Shown in pieces: positions 1-9,250 of a stretch of 64,000 nt of DNA; within the stretch, counting starts at the first letter, position 1; each line of letters begins with the position of its first letter. The DNA comes from Sulfurimonas sp. (lineage in GTDB: Bacteria; Campylobacterota; Campylobacteria; Campylobacterales; Sulfurimonadaceae), in NCBI RefSeq assembly GCF_028714655.1, contig NZ_JAQTLY010000011.1, forward strand, positions 22,833-86,832, read 5' to 3'. The notes below the pieces were generated by a model. The model did not search any database, was not told the origin of the DNA, and saw only the letters and a program-made list of their open reading frames with translations. The position numbers and the translations under genes are program-made.

Positions 1-1539
1 ATAGATGAAGAGACTCTGATATGCGGTAAAGATGACGGAAGGATAGATATTTTTTCACTGACTGATGCAAACAGCTATAAAAGCATAGTTACGCCGCTAT
101 CAAACATAAAACAAATTATTATAATGCCAAATCCAAACTATATTATGGCTTGCGGCACATCCAATATAATTACAATAGTTGACATAAAAAATTTCAAAGT
201 TACCCACAGCAAATACATTGAATTTGATACTAAAATAAATAAAATAGCCATAGTTAACAGCGACTCATTGGCAGTTGCACTGGAAAATAATAAAATCATG
301 CATGTTGAACTTCCCGGAATTGCAACATTGAAATCACTTATAGCCCAAAACTCTTTTGCAAAAGCTTTTGAGCTAATAGAGAGAGAGCCTATGCTTCAAG
401 GCTCGTATGAGCACAAAATGCTTGAAGAAAGGTTTGAAAAAAACTATGAAGATGCCACAAAAGCTCTTATAAACCAAAATAGTGCCTTAGCAACACAAAT
501 TTTAGATATCTACAAAGATGTAAAATCAAAACAGCCAAAGATAAAAGATCTTTTTTATGCGTTTAAAAACTATCTTAGATTTCAAGCTCTATTTTTAGAA
601 AAAAAATATGCTCTCGCCTATGCACTCTGTTCCAAATTTGAACCTCTTAAAAAAACTGTTCAATACAAAAAAATGGAACAAATATTTAAGCTTGTTTTCG
701 TAAATGCCCAAAGACATGTAATGCAAAATAATATCGCCGGTGCTAGAGCACTGTTGAGTGATTATAGCTCAATCACATCAAAAAAACCGCTTATAACTCT
801 GCTGCTTACTCAAAATAAAGAGTTTGTAGAACTTTTAAAAGCTATCCAAAAGAGAGATTTTCAAACTATCAACAAACTTGTCGGTAAAAATGAGCTATTT
901 AAGCAAATTCCCAACTATATTGCAATAAACAATCAAATAGAAGAGACATTAGAGGAGATAGAAACAGCTATAAAAGCAGGTGAAATAAACAGAGCAAAAG
1001 AACTATTGCTTACACTTGATAAAATCCAGCATATAGAGGAAAAAGTAGAAGAACTATACAAAAAATGCAAGTATGTTTCAATTCTTCAAAAAGCCTACGA
1101 AGAGAGTGATTTTACAAGTTGTTACGAACTTCTTGATATGCACAAAGATCTAAAATCAATAGAGTTGGGAGTGCTTCTGGAAAATCACTGGTCTAAACTT
1201 ATACAAAAGTGCGAAGAGTACGCACTTGATGGAAACATAAGAGATATCAAAAAAACACTTGGTGAACTTATAAGTTTGCATACCAGAAGTGACAAAATCG
1301 GGGATTTGTTGAGAGTCAGCTTTCATGCAAGAATTGCCCTCTTAATGGAAAGAAGAGATTTTAATGGCGCTGAAGCAATAATATATACTTATATTGATGT
1401 ATTCGGTATAGACAACGAAATAGATCAAATCATGAGAAATTTTGAAAAAGTTTTAGAACGAAAACTAGCTTTTACACAAATCGAGCAGAGACCCTCAAGA
1501 GACAGCTGGAGACACTCTAAAATTATTATAAAGCGTTAG
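1..1539 (+). CDS. Propeller-like / helical-repeat protein, 5' partial
   Basis: The frame is open from base 1 to the stop at 1537, so the N-terminus lies outside the window; the internal ATG at 124 is not a convincing start because the reading continues upstream with similar character. The first 100 or so visible residues look like the last blades of a WD40-type beta-propeller, with short beta stretches such as TLICGKDDGRIDIFSL. The remainder is alpha-helical and Lys/Glu-rich, with repeated AKAFELIE- and NRAKELLLTL-like helices that resemble TPR-type solenoids. No catalytic motif is visible. It ends 14 bp inside the 3' end of the convergent fliI. The function is unknown; a scaffold role is only a guess. 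Confidence 0.7.
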   Translation: MDEETLICGKDDGRIDIFSLTDANSYKSIVTPLSNIKQIIIMPNPNYIMACGTSNIITIVDIKNFKVTHSKYIEFDTKINKIAIVNSDSLAVALENNKIMHVELPGIATLKSLIAQNSFAKAFELIEREPMLQGSYEHKMLEERFEKNYEDATKALINQNSALATQILDIYKDVKSKQPKIKDLFYAFKNYLRFQALFLEKKYALAYALCSKFEPLKKTVQYKKMEQIFKLVFVNAQRHVMQNNIAGARALLSDYSSITSKKPLITLLLTQNKEFVELLKAIQKRDFQTINKLVGKNELFKQIPNYIAINNQIEETLEEIETAIKAGEINRAKELLLTLDKIQHIEEKVEELYKKCKYVSILQKAYEESDFTSCYELLDMHKDLKSIELGVLLENHWSKLIQKCEEYALDGNIRDIKKTLGELISLHTRSDKIGDLLRVSFHARIALLMERRDFNGAEAIIYTYIDVFGIDNEIDQIMRNFEKVLERKLAFTQIEQRPSRDSWRHSKIIIKR

Positions 1540-2836
1540 TAATCTTAAAAAGAGCATTTAGCGTATCGTTAAATTCACTTTTTACGGTTGAATTTTGAGT
1601 TAAAAACTTCTCCATTTCACTCTTTTTATTTATCGCTTCATCGAGTTCGGAATCACTGCCTTTTAGGTACGCACCGATTCGAATCAGCACTTCATTCTCT
1701 TTTAAAATAGTATAGAGTCTTCTAAATTTTAAAACCGCTTTGAGATGCTCAGGCGAAATAATGTCATTCATAACCCTAGAAGCCGAATTTAATATATGAA
1801 CAGGCGGATAGATACCAAAATCGGTAAGTTCGCGTGAGAGTACTATATGCCCGTCTAAAATAGAGCGGGATTGGTCTGCAATGGGGTCACTCATATCATC
1901 ACCCTCGACTAGAACCGTAAAAAAAGCAGTAATAGAACCTTTGCCTTCCTCTTTTCCCGCACGCTCCATAAGTTGAGGGAGAAGTGTTAAAGATGAGGGC
2001 GGATATCCTTTTGATGTAGGTGGTTCACCGAGTGCTAGACCAATCTCTCTTTGTGCCATAGCAAACCTTGTAACAGAATCCATAATAAACAAAACATCCA
2101 ACCCTTGGTCTTTAAAAAACTCCGCCACGCTCATAGCCGCAAATGCACCGTATTTTCTCATCAAAGGAGAGTCATCCGATGTTGCTACGACAATTACGGT
2201 ATTTTCCAAATTTCCGCCTAGATTTTTTTCTATAAATTCAGGAACTTCTCTACCGCGCTCACCGATAAGTGCAACTACTTTTATGGGTGCATCGGCACCC
2301 CTTACTATCATTCCCATAAGGGTTGATTTCCCGACACCGCTTCCTGCAAAAATACCTAGTTTCTGACCTTTTCCGCATGTCAGAAGCCCGTCAATGCTTT
2401 TTACTCCTACACTAAAAACCTCATCTATCATTCCTCGTTTCATCGCGGCAATCGGAGCTTTGATGATTGGAGAGAGTTTTGTATTATTTATACTCCCTTT
2501 GCCGTCAATAGGTCTCATAAAAGGATCTACTACGCGTCCCAACAGTGAAGAATCTACCGGAATATTTAACCCTGTTTGGTCTAAAAACACTCTGTCACCC
2601 GAGCAAAATCCCTCAACAAAACTAAAAGGAGTAATGAAAAAAGTCGTACCGTCTATCTCTGTAACCATTCCTATAGTCTCTTGATTTGTATCGTTTGATA
2701 CGATTTTTACTATATCGCTGATGCCGACTTTCAATCCGCGAGCGGTAATAACGGTTGCATTGATTTTAACAATTTCACCGAATGCAACCGAATATTTTTT
2801 ATCTGAGATTTTTTCTTTAAGTGAAGAAAGAGGCAT
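1526..2836 (-). CDS. fliI: Flagellar export ATPase FliI
   Basis: This is the 436-aa ATPase of the flagellar type III export apparatus; it works on the cytoplasmic face of the basal body and helps feed rod, hook and filament subunits into the export gate. An F1-beta-like N-terminal barrel is followed by the nucleotide-binding domain with Walker A AGSGVGKST (residues 164-172) and Walker B LDVLFIMDS. The segment YPPSSLTLLPQLMERAG is characteristic of the FliI/YscN group. Length is normal. It is read after folE with a 27-bp gap, so co-transcription is likely. It is far from the hook genes at 48-54 kb, which fits the scattered flagellar genes of Campylobacterota. Confidence 0.97.
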   Translation of the reverse strand: MPLSSLKEKISDKKYSVAFGEIVKINATVITARGLKVGISDIVKIVSNDTNQETIGMVTEIDGTTFFITPFSFVEGFCSGDRVFLDQTGLNIPVDSSLLGRVVDPFMRPIDGKGSINNTKLSPIIKAPIAAMKRGMIDEVFSVGVKSIDGLLTCGKGQKLGIFAGSGVGKSTLMGMIVRGADAPIKVVALIGERGREVPEFIEKNLGGNLENTVIVVATSDDSPLMRKYGAFAAMSVAEFFKDQGLDVLFIMDSVTRFAMAQREIGLALGEPPTSKGYPPSSLTLLPQLMERAGKEEGKGSITAFFTVLVEGDDMSDPIADQSRSILDGHIVLSRELTDFGIYPPVHILNSASRVMNDIISPEHLKAVLKFRRLYTILKENEVLIRIGAYLKGSDSELDEAINKKSEMEKFLTQNSTVKSEFNDTLNALFKITNAL

Positions 2837-2863
2837 TAAAAATCTCCTTGATTTACGGCAGGT

Positions 2864-3448
2864 CTAATAACGCGAACCGTTAGGAGAGTTTATCAAAGAG
2901 AAAAATTCGCTTCTTGTTTTCTCATCTTTTTTAAACAGACCGCGAAGAGCCGACGATGTTGTCGTTGAGTTGATTTTTTCAACCCCTCTCATCTCCATAC
3001 ACATATGTCTTGCCTGAATAACCACCGCAACGCCTTTTGGCACAATCGTGTCCATAATCGCATCTGCTATCTGCTCTGTGAGCTGCTCTTGAATCTGCAT
3101 ACGGCGCGCAAAAACATTTACGACACGAGGAATCTTTGACAAACCTACCACTTTGCCATCAGGTATATATGCCACATGCACGCGACCGATAATCGGCAAA
3201 AGATGATGCTCGCAAGTAGAGTAAAACTCTATATCTTTTAAAAGAACCATCTCATCGTTTGAACTGCTAAAAAGAGCTGATTTTAGTATCTCTCTTGGAT
3301 CTTCTTTATATCCGCCGAAAATAAACTCGTAAGCTTTTTTAACTCTTTGCGGAGTTTTTAAAAGCCCCTCCCTGCTTGGATTTTCTCCGACATGAAGCAT
3401 CATACATTTTACTGCATTTTCAAATTCTATATCTTGTTTATCTGACAA
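2864..3448 (-). CDS. folE: GTP cyclohydrolase I (FolE)
   Basis: The 194-aa type I GTP cyclohydrolase converts GTP to 7,8-dihydroneopterin triphosphate, the first step of folate synthesis and the entry to queuosine/7-deazaguanine synthesis. The zinc ligands of the family are visible: Cys79 and His82 in STCEHHLLP, and Cys150 in [11 protein letters not shown]. The substrate-binding segment [16 protein letters not shown] is intact. QueF, a late enzyme of the queuosine branch, is encoded at 30.9 kb in the same window. It precedes fliI on the minus strand and diverges from the sulfatase-fold gene to its right. Confidence 0.97.
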   Translation of the reverse strand: MSDKQDIEFENAVKCMMLHVGENPSREGLLKTPQRVKKAYEFIFGGYKEDPREILKSALFSSSNDEMVLLKDIEFYSTCEHHLLPIIGRVHVAYIPDGKVVGLSKIPRVVNVFARRMQIQEQLTEQIADAIMDTIVPKGVAVVIQARHMCMEMRGVEKINSTTTSSALRGLFKKDEKTRSEFFSLINSPNGSRY

Positions 3449-3579
3449 TGTTATGCCTTTTAGAATTTTTTATAAATGATAGGGTACCGATAAGTTGCTG
3501 AGAAGTTTATTTATCGTATGTATGGTCAGTTGCATTTGGTATAATATATATTTTTAAATTTCGGCACAAAGGCAATCAA

Positions 3580-4932
3580 ATAAAACTGCTATTTATCTCA
3601 TTTTTACTCTATCTTCAAAACTATTTATACTTAACGGTTTTTAAAACCGAGTTTGAATTTTCGCTCTTAGAGTTTTTGATGCTATTTTCAACGGTATCTC
3701 TATTTTCAAAATCAAATAAATTTAAAGCCTATATACTTATTTTGCAAAGTTTCTATCTTATTCATTTTGTTTTTATCTCTTACTTTGGAAATCCAATCCA
3801 ATATACGGATATTTATCTCTTTTTTACACATATAACGGAGACTTTTGAAAGTGTTGCGACACTCTATGATATAACTCTCTACCCGCTGCTTATCGTTGCG
3901 ACAACCTCATTTATCATAATGTATATAAGATATGAAAAGAGTAAAATACCGACATTTTTACTATTGGCATTTTTACTCTCTTCTCTTTTGTCTCAAGACA
4001 AGATACACGACGCATCACTTTCACTTATCAAAGAGAGTATAAAGAGTATATTTTTAAAAAAAGAGAAGGGGGATATCCCAAAAAGCGACGATAAAAACAG
4101 AGTGCCTTTACATAAAACCGATAACAATATTATTTTAGTGATAGGTGAAAGCATGAGAAGCCGTGAAAATTTAAAAGAGAGATATGATATATTTGAAAAT
4201 TACGGCTACAAAACCATAAAAAGCGGAGCGACAAATACCGATGTTGCCGTGCCTCTGCTCATAAACGGCGGTATTTCTCCGCAAAAAATAAATTTAGAAG
4301 ATAATCTATTTTTACTGGCAAAGAAAAATGGGTATAAAACATCTTTTATAACTGCACAAAACGACAAAAGCCTAAAGTATATAGAACCTTATCTGCATAA
4401 AGAGCATATAGATACTTTTAAGATACTCGGTTCAAGAGACGATAAAGAGCTGATTTCTAATTTAAAAAGTTTATCCTTGGAGGATAAAAACTTCATCGTA
4501 CTGCAGATGCAAGGTGAACACAGTCCTTATATATACTATGAAAACTCCGACAGAAGCGATTCCGTTGAACTTAGATATCATAAATCTATGCAATATTCGG
4601 ATGTTGTTTTAAATCAACTTATCAGTTATGTAAGCAGCTATTCAAAAAAGCCTTTTCTTTTTATATTTGCCTCAGACCACGGAGAGCTAATAGGACATGA
4701 CGGAAAAACAGGGCATAACAGATTTGAAAAAGAGATCTACTCAGTTCCGTTGGTAATTCATTCAAATTTAGAAACATATCTTGAGAAACTAGAGAGTCAC
4801 TGCGATGTTTATGAGTTGATATACTATTATCTCGGGTACCTAAAAGAGTTCAAGCTAAAAGAGAGAAAAAAAATACGGGTTTACGGAACGATGATAACGG
4901 AAGAGGACGGTTATGTAGATATCGATATGTAA
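3580..4932 (+). CDS. Membrane sulfatase-fold transferase (EptA-like)
   Basis: This is a membrane protein with several hydrophobic N-terminal helices followed by a sulfatase/alkaline-phosphatase fold domain, as in phosphoethanolamine transferases that modify lipid A or other surface glycans. Numbered from the TTG at 3676, the metal-binding VIGES is near residue 158, a Thr-rich nucleophile segment ATNTDVAVP near 185-193, and the later metal site is FASDHGE. Start choice matters: hydrophobic coding sequence runs in frame upstream of 3676, and an AAAGG at 3568-3572 sits 7 nt before an ATA codon at 3580, with no ATG/GTG/TTG there. I took 3580 as the natural start; 3676 is the canonical fallback. 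The acceptor substrate is not known. Confidence 0.75.
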   Translation: MKLLFISFLLYLQNYLYLTVFKTEFEFSLLEFLMLFSTVSLFSKSNKFKAYILILQSFYLIHFVFISYFGNPIQYTDIYLFFTHITETFESVATLYDITLYPLLIVATTSFIIMYIRYEKSKIPTFLLLAFLLSSLLSQDKIHDASLSLIKESIKSIFLKKEKGDIPKSDDKNRVPLHKTDNNIILVIGESMRSRENLKERYDIFENYGYKTIKSGATNTDVAVPLLINGGISPQKINLEDNLFLLAKKNGYKTSFITAQNDKSLKYIEPYLHKEHIDTFKILGSRDDKELISNLKSLSLEDKNFIVLQMQGEHSPYIYYENSDRSDSVELRYHKSMQYSDVVLNQLISYVSSYSKKPFLFIFASDHGELIGHDGKTGHNRFEKEIYSVPLVIHSNLETYLEKLESHCDVYELIYYYLGYLKEFKLKERKKIRVYGTMITEEDGYVDIDM

Positions 4933-4961
4933 AAATCAGACTTCTTGTATATCTAACTTTT

Positions 4962-5020
4962 AGATTGCTTCGCTTTGTTCGCAATGACGGTCATTGCGAA
5001 GAGGTACGACGAAGCAATCT
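4962..5020. repeat. Palindromic intergenic repeat (AGATTGCTTCG type)
   Basis: A 59-bp imperfect palindrome begins AGATTGCTTCG and ends CGAAGCAATCT, with an inner GCAATGAC/GTCATTGC pair. It lies between two convergent genes, so it could serve as a bidirectional terminator. A shorter relative is at 26967-27003 and a decayed one near 56655-56723. Confidence 0.7.
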
Positions 5021-5049
5021 ATGTTATGCAAAAAGAAATCTATTGATTC

Positions 5050-6972
5050 CTACATCACAAAAATATGCGGAACGATTAGCGGGTATTTTTTCATTTTTCT
5101 ATAAATATGCTTTCTAACTACTTGGCGAAGATCATTTTCCAATGCTCTTGGATTTTCGATTAGTCCCTCTTTTATATTTACAAGGAAGTGTTCTAAAACA
5201 TCTTCAATCTCTTTGGCAAAATATTTATCTTGTTTGTCGGCAACTAAGCCGAATGATGTAACATTCGGTTTTGACAGCATTGTAGAGTGTTGCCCATCGA
5301 TTTGTGCAACAATAACAACAATTCCGTCAGAAGCAAGTTTTTGACGGTCAATTACAATATCATCATCTATTTTATGATTATTTTGGTTGTCAATGTATAC
5401 TTTTCCTGTTCTAACCGTTTTTACTTTTCTCATATACTTTGGAGCAATTTCTATGGTATCTCCGTCATTCATGATATAGATATTTCTCTCAGGCACACCA
5501 CACATCATGGCAGTCTCTTTGTGCTTCATAACATGATTATACTCACCGTGGATGGGTAAAAAGAATTTAGGATTTACCAAACGAAGCATAAGTTTTTGCT
5601 CCTCTATGGAAGCGTGACCCGAAACATGGATATCTTTCTCATTTGTAACTTTAGCACCTGCTCGTTGCAGATGATTTAGCATTGCAGAGATAGAGCCTTC
5701 ATTTCCCGGAATAGGGCGGGATGAGAGAACAATCAAATCGTTTGGTTTAATCTTGACATGTCTGTGTTCTCCGATAGACATTCTAAACAGTGCCGAGCTT
5801 GTTTCACCTTGCGAACCTGTTGTAACTATAAGAATCTCTTTGTCATTCATTTGTGAAACCATTTCCGGCTCTACAAAGATGTTTTTCGGCAGTTTTATAT
5901 AGTCATACTGCATCGCCACTTCAATATTTCTCTCCATTGAACGACCGATTACACAAACTTTACGACCATACTTTACGCCATACTGGATAGCTTGATAAAC
6001 ACGGTGGATATTTGAACTAAAAGTAGATAAAATAACTCTGCCCTCAGCTTTTGCAAATACTCTATCCATTGCAGGCGCGACACTTAATTCCGACGGTGTC
6101 GGAGCCGTGTTGTATGAATTTGTAGAGTCGCTTAACAGACAAAGAACACCTTTATCCCCGTAATGTGCAAGTCTATGCAAATCTGCCGTATAGCCGTCTA
6201 CAGGAGTGTGATCGATTTTAAAGTCACCCGTATGTATAACAGTTCCGCAGCTTGTTGTTATCGCCAATGATGATGAATCAACTATTGAGTGTGTCATATG
6301 CATCCACTCAACCTCAAAATCCTCACCTATTTTATAGATTTTTCTTTTTTCTACAGGACAAAAATGCTGTCTGCAATCTTTTAAATGATGCTCATCAAAT
6401 TTATTTCCGATCATAGCCAGCGGAAGCGGCGTGCCGTATATAGGAAACTGCATATCTTTATAGAGATATGGCATTGCACCTATGTGATCTTCGTGTGCAT
6501 GCGTGATAATTACTGCTTTGATTTTATCTTTTATTTCACGGACATATGAGAAGTCCGGTATTAAGATATCCACGCCGTGCATATCTTCATCCGGAAAACT
6601 CATACCTACATCCACCAATATTGCTTCGTTTTGAGTTTCAAATACCGTAATATTTCCGCCGATTTCACCAAGTCCGCCAAGCGGAGTTATACGAATTTTA
6701 TCTCTTGAGTTTAAATCTAACTTATAGTGCGGATTGAGTCTTTGTTTATGGGATTCTTGATTGAGTTCGACAAATGCTTTTAATTTTTCGTCTATAGGCG
6801 TACTTTGACGGCGGCGACTGCTGCTTTTTGATACATTTTTATTTTTATTGCCACTTTGTGTATTTGGCGACTTATTGCTATTGCTGTTATAATTGCTGTT
6901 GGGTTTTTTATAATGTTGTTTACGATTTTCTTGAGAAATACTTTCGTTAATTTCCTGATTCTCTTGTTCCAT
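5050..6972 (-). CDS. rnj: Ribonuclease J
   Basis: The 640-aa metallo-beta-lactamase/beta-CASP nuclease is the main 5'-3' exonuclease and an endonuclease in bacteria that lack RNase E; in Helicobacter pylori it forms the core of the RNA degradosome with a DEAD-box helicase. The first 90 residues or so are a low-complexity Asn/Ser/Lys/Arg extension, as in epsilonproteobacterial RNase J. The metal-binding motif HAHEDH is at about 158-163, with later HTGDFK and SGHAS motifs. The gene starts inside the end of rsmA (26-bp overlap), so translation is probably coupled. The DEAD-box helicase at 45.7 kb is a possible partner. Confidence 0.95.
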   Translation of the reverse strand: MEQENQEINESISQENRKQHYKKPNSNYNSNSNKSPNTQSGNKNKNVSKSSSRRRQSTPIDEKLKAFVELNQESHKQRLNPHYKLDLNSRDKIRITPLGGLGEIGGNITVFETQNEAILVDVGMSFPDEDMHGVDILIPDFSYVREIKDKIKAVIITHAHEDHIGAMPYLYKDMQFPIYGTPLPLAMIGNKFDEHHLKDCRQHFCPVEKRKIYKIGEDFEVEWMHMTHSIVDSSSLAITTSCGTVIHTGDFKIDHTPVDGYTADLHRLAHYGDKGVLCLLSDSTNSYNTAPTPSELSVAPAMDRVFAKAEGRVILSTFSSNIHRVYQAIQYGVKYGRKVCVIGRSMERNIEVAMQYDYIKLPKNIFVEPEMVSQMNDKEILIVTTGSQGETSSALFRMSIGEHRHVKIKPNDLIVLSSRPIPGNEGSISAMLNHLQRAGAKVTNEKDIHVSGHASIEEQKLMLRLVNPKFFLPIHGEYNHVMKHKETAMMCGVPERNIYIMNDGDTIEIAPKYMRKVKTVRTGKVYIDNQNNHKIDDDIVIDRQKLASDGIVVIVAQIDGQHSTMLSKPNVTSFGLVADKQDKYFAKEIEDVLEHFLVNIKEGLIENPRALENDLRQVVRKHIYRKMKKYPLIVPHIFVM

Positions 6973-7747
6973 CCAAACTCCTTGTTAGTTTATAGAGTTG
7001 GTGATAGTCGCCGGTTGAGACTTGATGAGGACGAATCGTTTGTGTTAATCCAAGCTTCTCAAAAGCTTCTTGAAGAAGATTTTTTTCATACATTGCCGAT
7101 AGATTTTTCATCAGAGTTTTTCGAGGCTGCGTAAATGCAACTCTTAGCATATCCTCAAAATCTTCATCACATCTATCGCTATTTTTTTGTATTAAAAAAA
7201 CTGCAGAGTCTATTTTTGGCTGCGGTTCAAACGCTGTTGGCGGAACCTTTACGACAATATGTGCATCTCCAACACTTTGAGTTATGATACTCAAAGATCC
7301 AAACACTTTATCACCCTCATGAGCACAAAACTTCTCTGCAACTTCAAGTTGCACCATTACAAGTATATTTTTGCATTTTGGATCTGCGAGGGCTTTTAGA
7401 ATTATGTTAGTCGCGATATAGTATGGCAAATTTGCCACCAAATCATACGGCTCTTCTATAAGTTCACTCTTCCAAGCAGTAAGAACATCCCCACAATGTA
7501 TGTGGAGTTGCTTGGTTGCGATCTCTTTTTCAAACTTATTTTGTAACAGTTTACACAAATCGGTATCGACCTCAAAAGCTTCTACACTTTTGACATCTAC
7601 TAAAAATTTAGTTAAATCACCTAAGCCAGGTCCAATCTCTACGATTTTATTATCGTTGTTGGGCATCGCTTCGACGATTTTTTGTAAAACAGTTTTGTCT
7701 TTTAAAAAATTCTGTCCGAATTTCTTTTTTGCTACAATTTTTTCCAT
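6947..7747 (-). CDS. rsmA: 16S rRNA dimethyladenosine transferase (RsmA/KsgA)
   Basis: The 266-aa SAM-dependent enzyme dimethylates the two adjacent adenines in the 3' terminal helix of 16S rRNA during late 30S assembly. Visible motifs are KKKFGQNFLKD at the N-terminus, SAM-binding EIGPGLGD (about 38-45) and the catalytic NLPYY (106-110). The N-terminus is a good fit to the family, which supports the ATG start. It is upstream of and overlaps rnj, pairing rRNA maturation with RNA turnover. The divergent hisF lies about 200 bp to its right across a large palindrome. Confidence 0.95.
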   Translation of the reverse strand: MEKIVAKKKFGQNFLKDKTVLQKIVEAMPNNDNKIVEIGPGLGDLTKFLVDVKSVEAFEVDTDLCKLLQNKFEKEIATKQLHIHCGDVLTAWKSELIEEPYDLVANLPYYIATNIILKALADPKCKNILVMVQLEVAEKFCAHEGDKVFGSLSIITQSVGDAHIVVKVPPTAFEPQPKIDSAVFLIQKNSDRCDEDFEDMLRVAFTQPRKTLMKNLSAMYEKNLLQEAFEKLGLTQTIRPHQVSTGDYHQLYKLTRSLDGTRESGN

Positions 7748-7845
7748 TGAGGGGCATTCTATACTATTTTTACTTATACTTAGTTAATATTTATAAAAAA
7801 AGCAATCTTTTCGTAACAAATGTTGCAATAGGCTACAAAATATTG

Positions 7846-7891
7846 ATTTTAACTGCTAAATGTTTCATGTGAAACATTTAGCAGTTAAAAT
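7846..7891. promoter_or_regulatory. 46-bp palindrome with parS-like core
   Basis: Two perfect 22-bp arms flank a central TG. The middle 16 bases (7861-7876) are TGTTTCATGTGAAACA, one base from the ParB-binding parS consensus TGTTTCACGTGAAACA. It lies between the divergent rsmA and hisF. It could also form a hairpin in RNA, but it does not follow a gene end on either strand. Confidence 0.65.
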
Positions 7892-7920
7892 GTTCAAAAC
7901 TAACTATAAGCCATAAAGTG

Positions 7921-7926
7921 TATAAT
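7921..7926 (+). promoter_or_regulatory. Predicted hisF -10 box
   Basis: TATAAT lies 27 bp before the TTG start and 15 bp before a TAAGG ribosome site. Campylobacterota housekeeping promoters usually have a strong -10 and a weak -35; no clear -35 is visible here. Confidence 0.5.
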
Positions 7927-7952
7927 TTCACTATATTATATAAGGTACTATT

Positions 7953-8711
7953 TTGAACTACTTTGCAAAAAGAATTATCCCTTGTCTTGATGTTAAAGAC
8001 GGGCGTGTTGTCAAAGGTGTTAACTTTGTCGGACTCAAAGATGCAGGCGACCCCGTAGAAGTTGCAAAAAGATACAACGAAGAGGGTGCGGATGAGATTA
8101 CTTTTTTGGACATTACCGCATCAAGCGACAATCGTGACACTATCGTAGATATAGTCGCTCAAGTTGCACGCGAAGTTTTTATACCTTTAACGGTTGGCGG
8201 CGGCATACGAAAACTTGACGATATTTACAAACTTTTAAATGTCGGCTGCGATAAAGTAAGTGTAAATTCGGCAGCCATCAAAAGACCCGAACTTATCAAC
8301 GAAGGTGCAAAAAGATTTGGCTCTCAATGCATAGTAACGGCGATTGATGTAAAAAAAGTCGGCGATAAATATCATGTATATCTCAACGGCGGGCGCGTAG
8401 ACACAGGGTTGGATGCCGTAGAGTGGGCAAAAGAGGTAGTCGACCGCGGAAGCGGTGAGATACTTTTAACCTCTATGGATGCAGACGGAACAAAAGCCGG
8501 ATTTGATTTAAATATTACGGAGCAAATTAGCCGTGTTGTAAATGTTCCGGTCATTGCAAGCGGCGGAGCAGGAACTATGGAACATATAAAAGAAGCATTT
8601 GAGCATGGTGCCGATGCTGCACTTGCGGCAAGTATCTTTCACTACAAAGAGATAGATATAATGGATCTCAAACGCTATCTGCACGCAAATAATATTCCGG
8701 TTCGTTTATGA
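7953..8711 (+). CDS. hisF: Imidazole glycerol phosphate synthase subunit HisF
   Basis: This 252-aa (beta/alpha)8 barrel is the cyclase half of IGP synthase; with HisH it converts PRFAR and glutamine-derived ammonia to imidazole glycerol phosphate and AICAR in histidine synthesis. The catalytic aspartates are seen in [11 protein letters not shown] (Asp13) and TAIDVKK (Asp132), and phosphate-binding glycines in VGGGIR and ASGGAG. The start is a TTG with TAAGG at 7941-7945, 7 nt upstream; the first residues fit the family. The next gene begins within its stop codon (4-bp overlap). No other his gene is in the window. Confidence 0.96.
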   Translation: MNYFAKRIIPCLDVKDGRVVKGVNFVGLKDAGDPVEVAKRYNEEGADEITFLDITASSDNRDTIVDIVAQVAREVFIPLTVGGGIRKLDDIYKLLNVGCDKVSVNSAAIKRPELINEGAKRFGSQCIVTAIDVKKVGDKYHVYLNGGRVDTGLDAVEWAKEVVDRGSGEILLTSMDADGTKAGFDLNITEQISRVVNVPVIASGGAGTMEHIKEAFEHGADAALAASIFHYKEIDIMDLKRYLHANNIPVRL

Positions 8712-9250
8712 TAATATGTGCCGGAAATAACGAAACATTTGACTTTGCAACTCCGATGGGGGTAGGGCTAATTGAAACTGCCGTAAATTTAACAAGACTT
8801 TGCCTATTTGACAAACCTGAGTTTTTACTTTTTATCGGAAGTGCAGGGAGCTACGGCGAACATCAAATATTTGATATAATCGAATCAAAAACTGCTTCAA
8901 ATATTGAACTCGGTTTTTTATCGGGCGATGCTTACACTCCGCTTGATAATGTAATCTCAACTAACGAAACTAACAAAAAAGATGTTATAGTCAACTCTTC
9001 AAACTATATCTCTACAAACGAAGAACTAACAAAAAAGTTTTTAAAACTCGGTATCGGCATAGAAAATATGGAATTTTTTGCTGTTTTAAAAGTAGCACAA
9101 GAGTTTGATATTCCAGCAGGCGGAGTTTTTTGCATAACAAACTACACTAACAAAAATGCTCATGAAGATTTTATAAAAAATCACGAAGAGGCAAAAAAAC
9201 TCTTGAGCGAACATGTAAAAAAAAGAATCAAGGAATTAACTTTAAAATGA
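8708..9250 (+). CDS. Nucleoside phosphorylase superfamily protein
   Basis: The 180-aa protein is short for the PNP/MTA-SAH nucleosidase superfamily but keeps its core. [14 protein letters not shown] and [11 protein letters not shown] match the phosphate/ribose-binding start of the fold, and [11 protein letters not shown] matches the conserved 'xxMExxA' ribose-binding segment. It probably cleaves or phosphorolyses a purine nucleoside in salvage; the base cannot be read from sequence. It is sandwiched between hisF and rlmN with 4-bp ATGA-type overlaps on both sides, so the three form one operon. Confidence 0.75.
   Translation: MIICAGNNETFDFATPMGVGLIETAVNLTRLCLFDKPEFLLFIGSAGSYGEHQIFDIIESKTASNIELGFLSGDAYTPLDNVISTNETNKKDVIVNSSNYISTNEELTKKFLKLGIGIENMEFFAVLKVAQEFDIPAGGVFCITNYTNKNAHEDFIKNHEEAKKLLSEHVKKRIKELTLK

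Noticed and set aside
2394..2684. 96-codon plus-strand ORF opposite fliI
   Set aside because: Shadow of a well-conserved gene; Pro/Ser/Thr-rich antisense translation with no ribosome site.
4962..5020. CRISPR repeat or attachment site
   Set aside because: It is a single palindrome with relatives scattered in other gaps, so a dispersed repeat/terminator is simpler.
7846..7891. rho-independent terminator
   Set aside because: The palindrome lies between divergent genes, not after a stop codon, has no U-run, and has a parS-type core.
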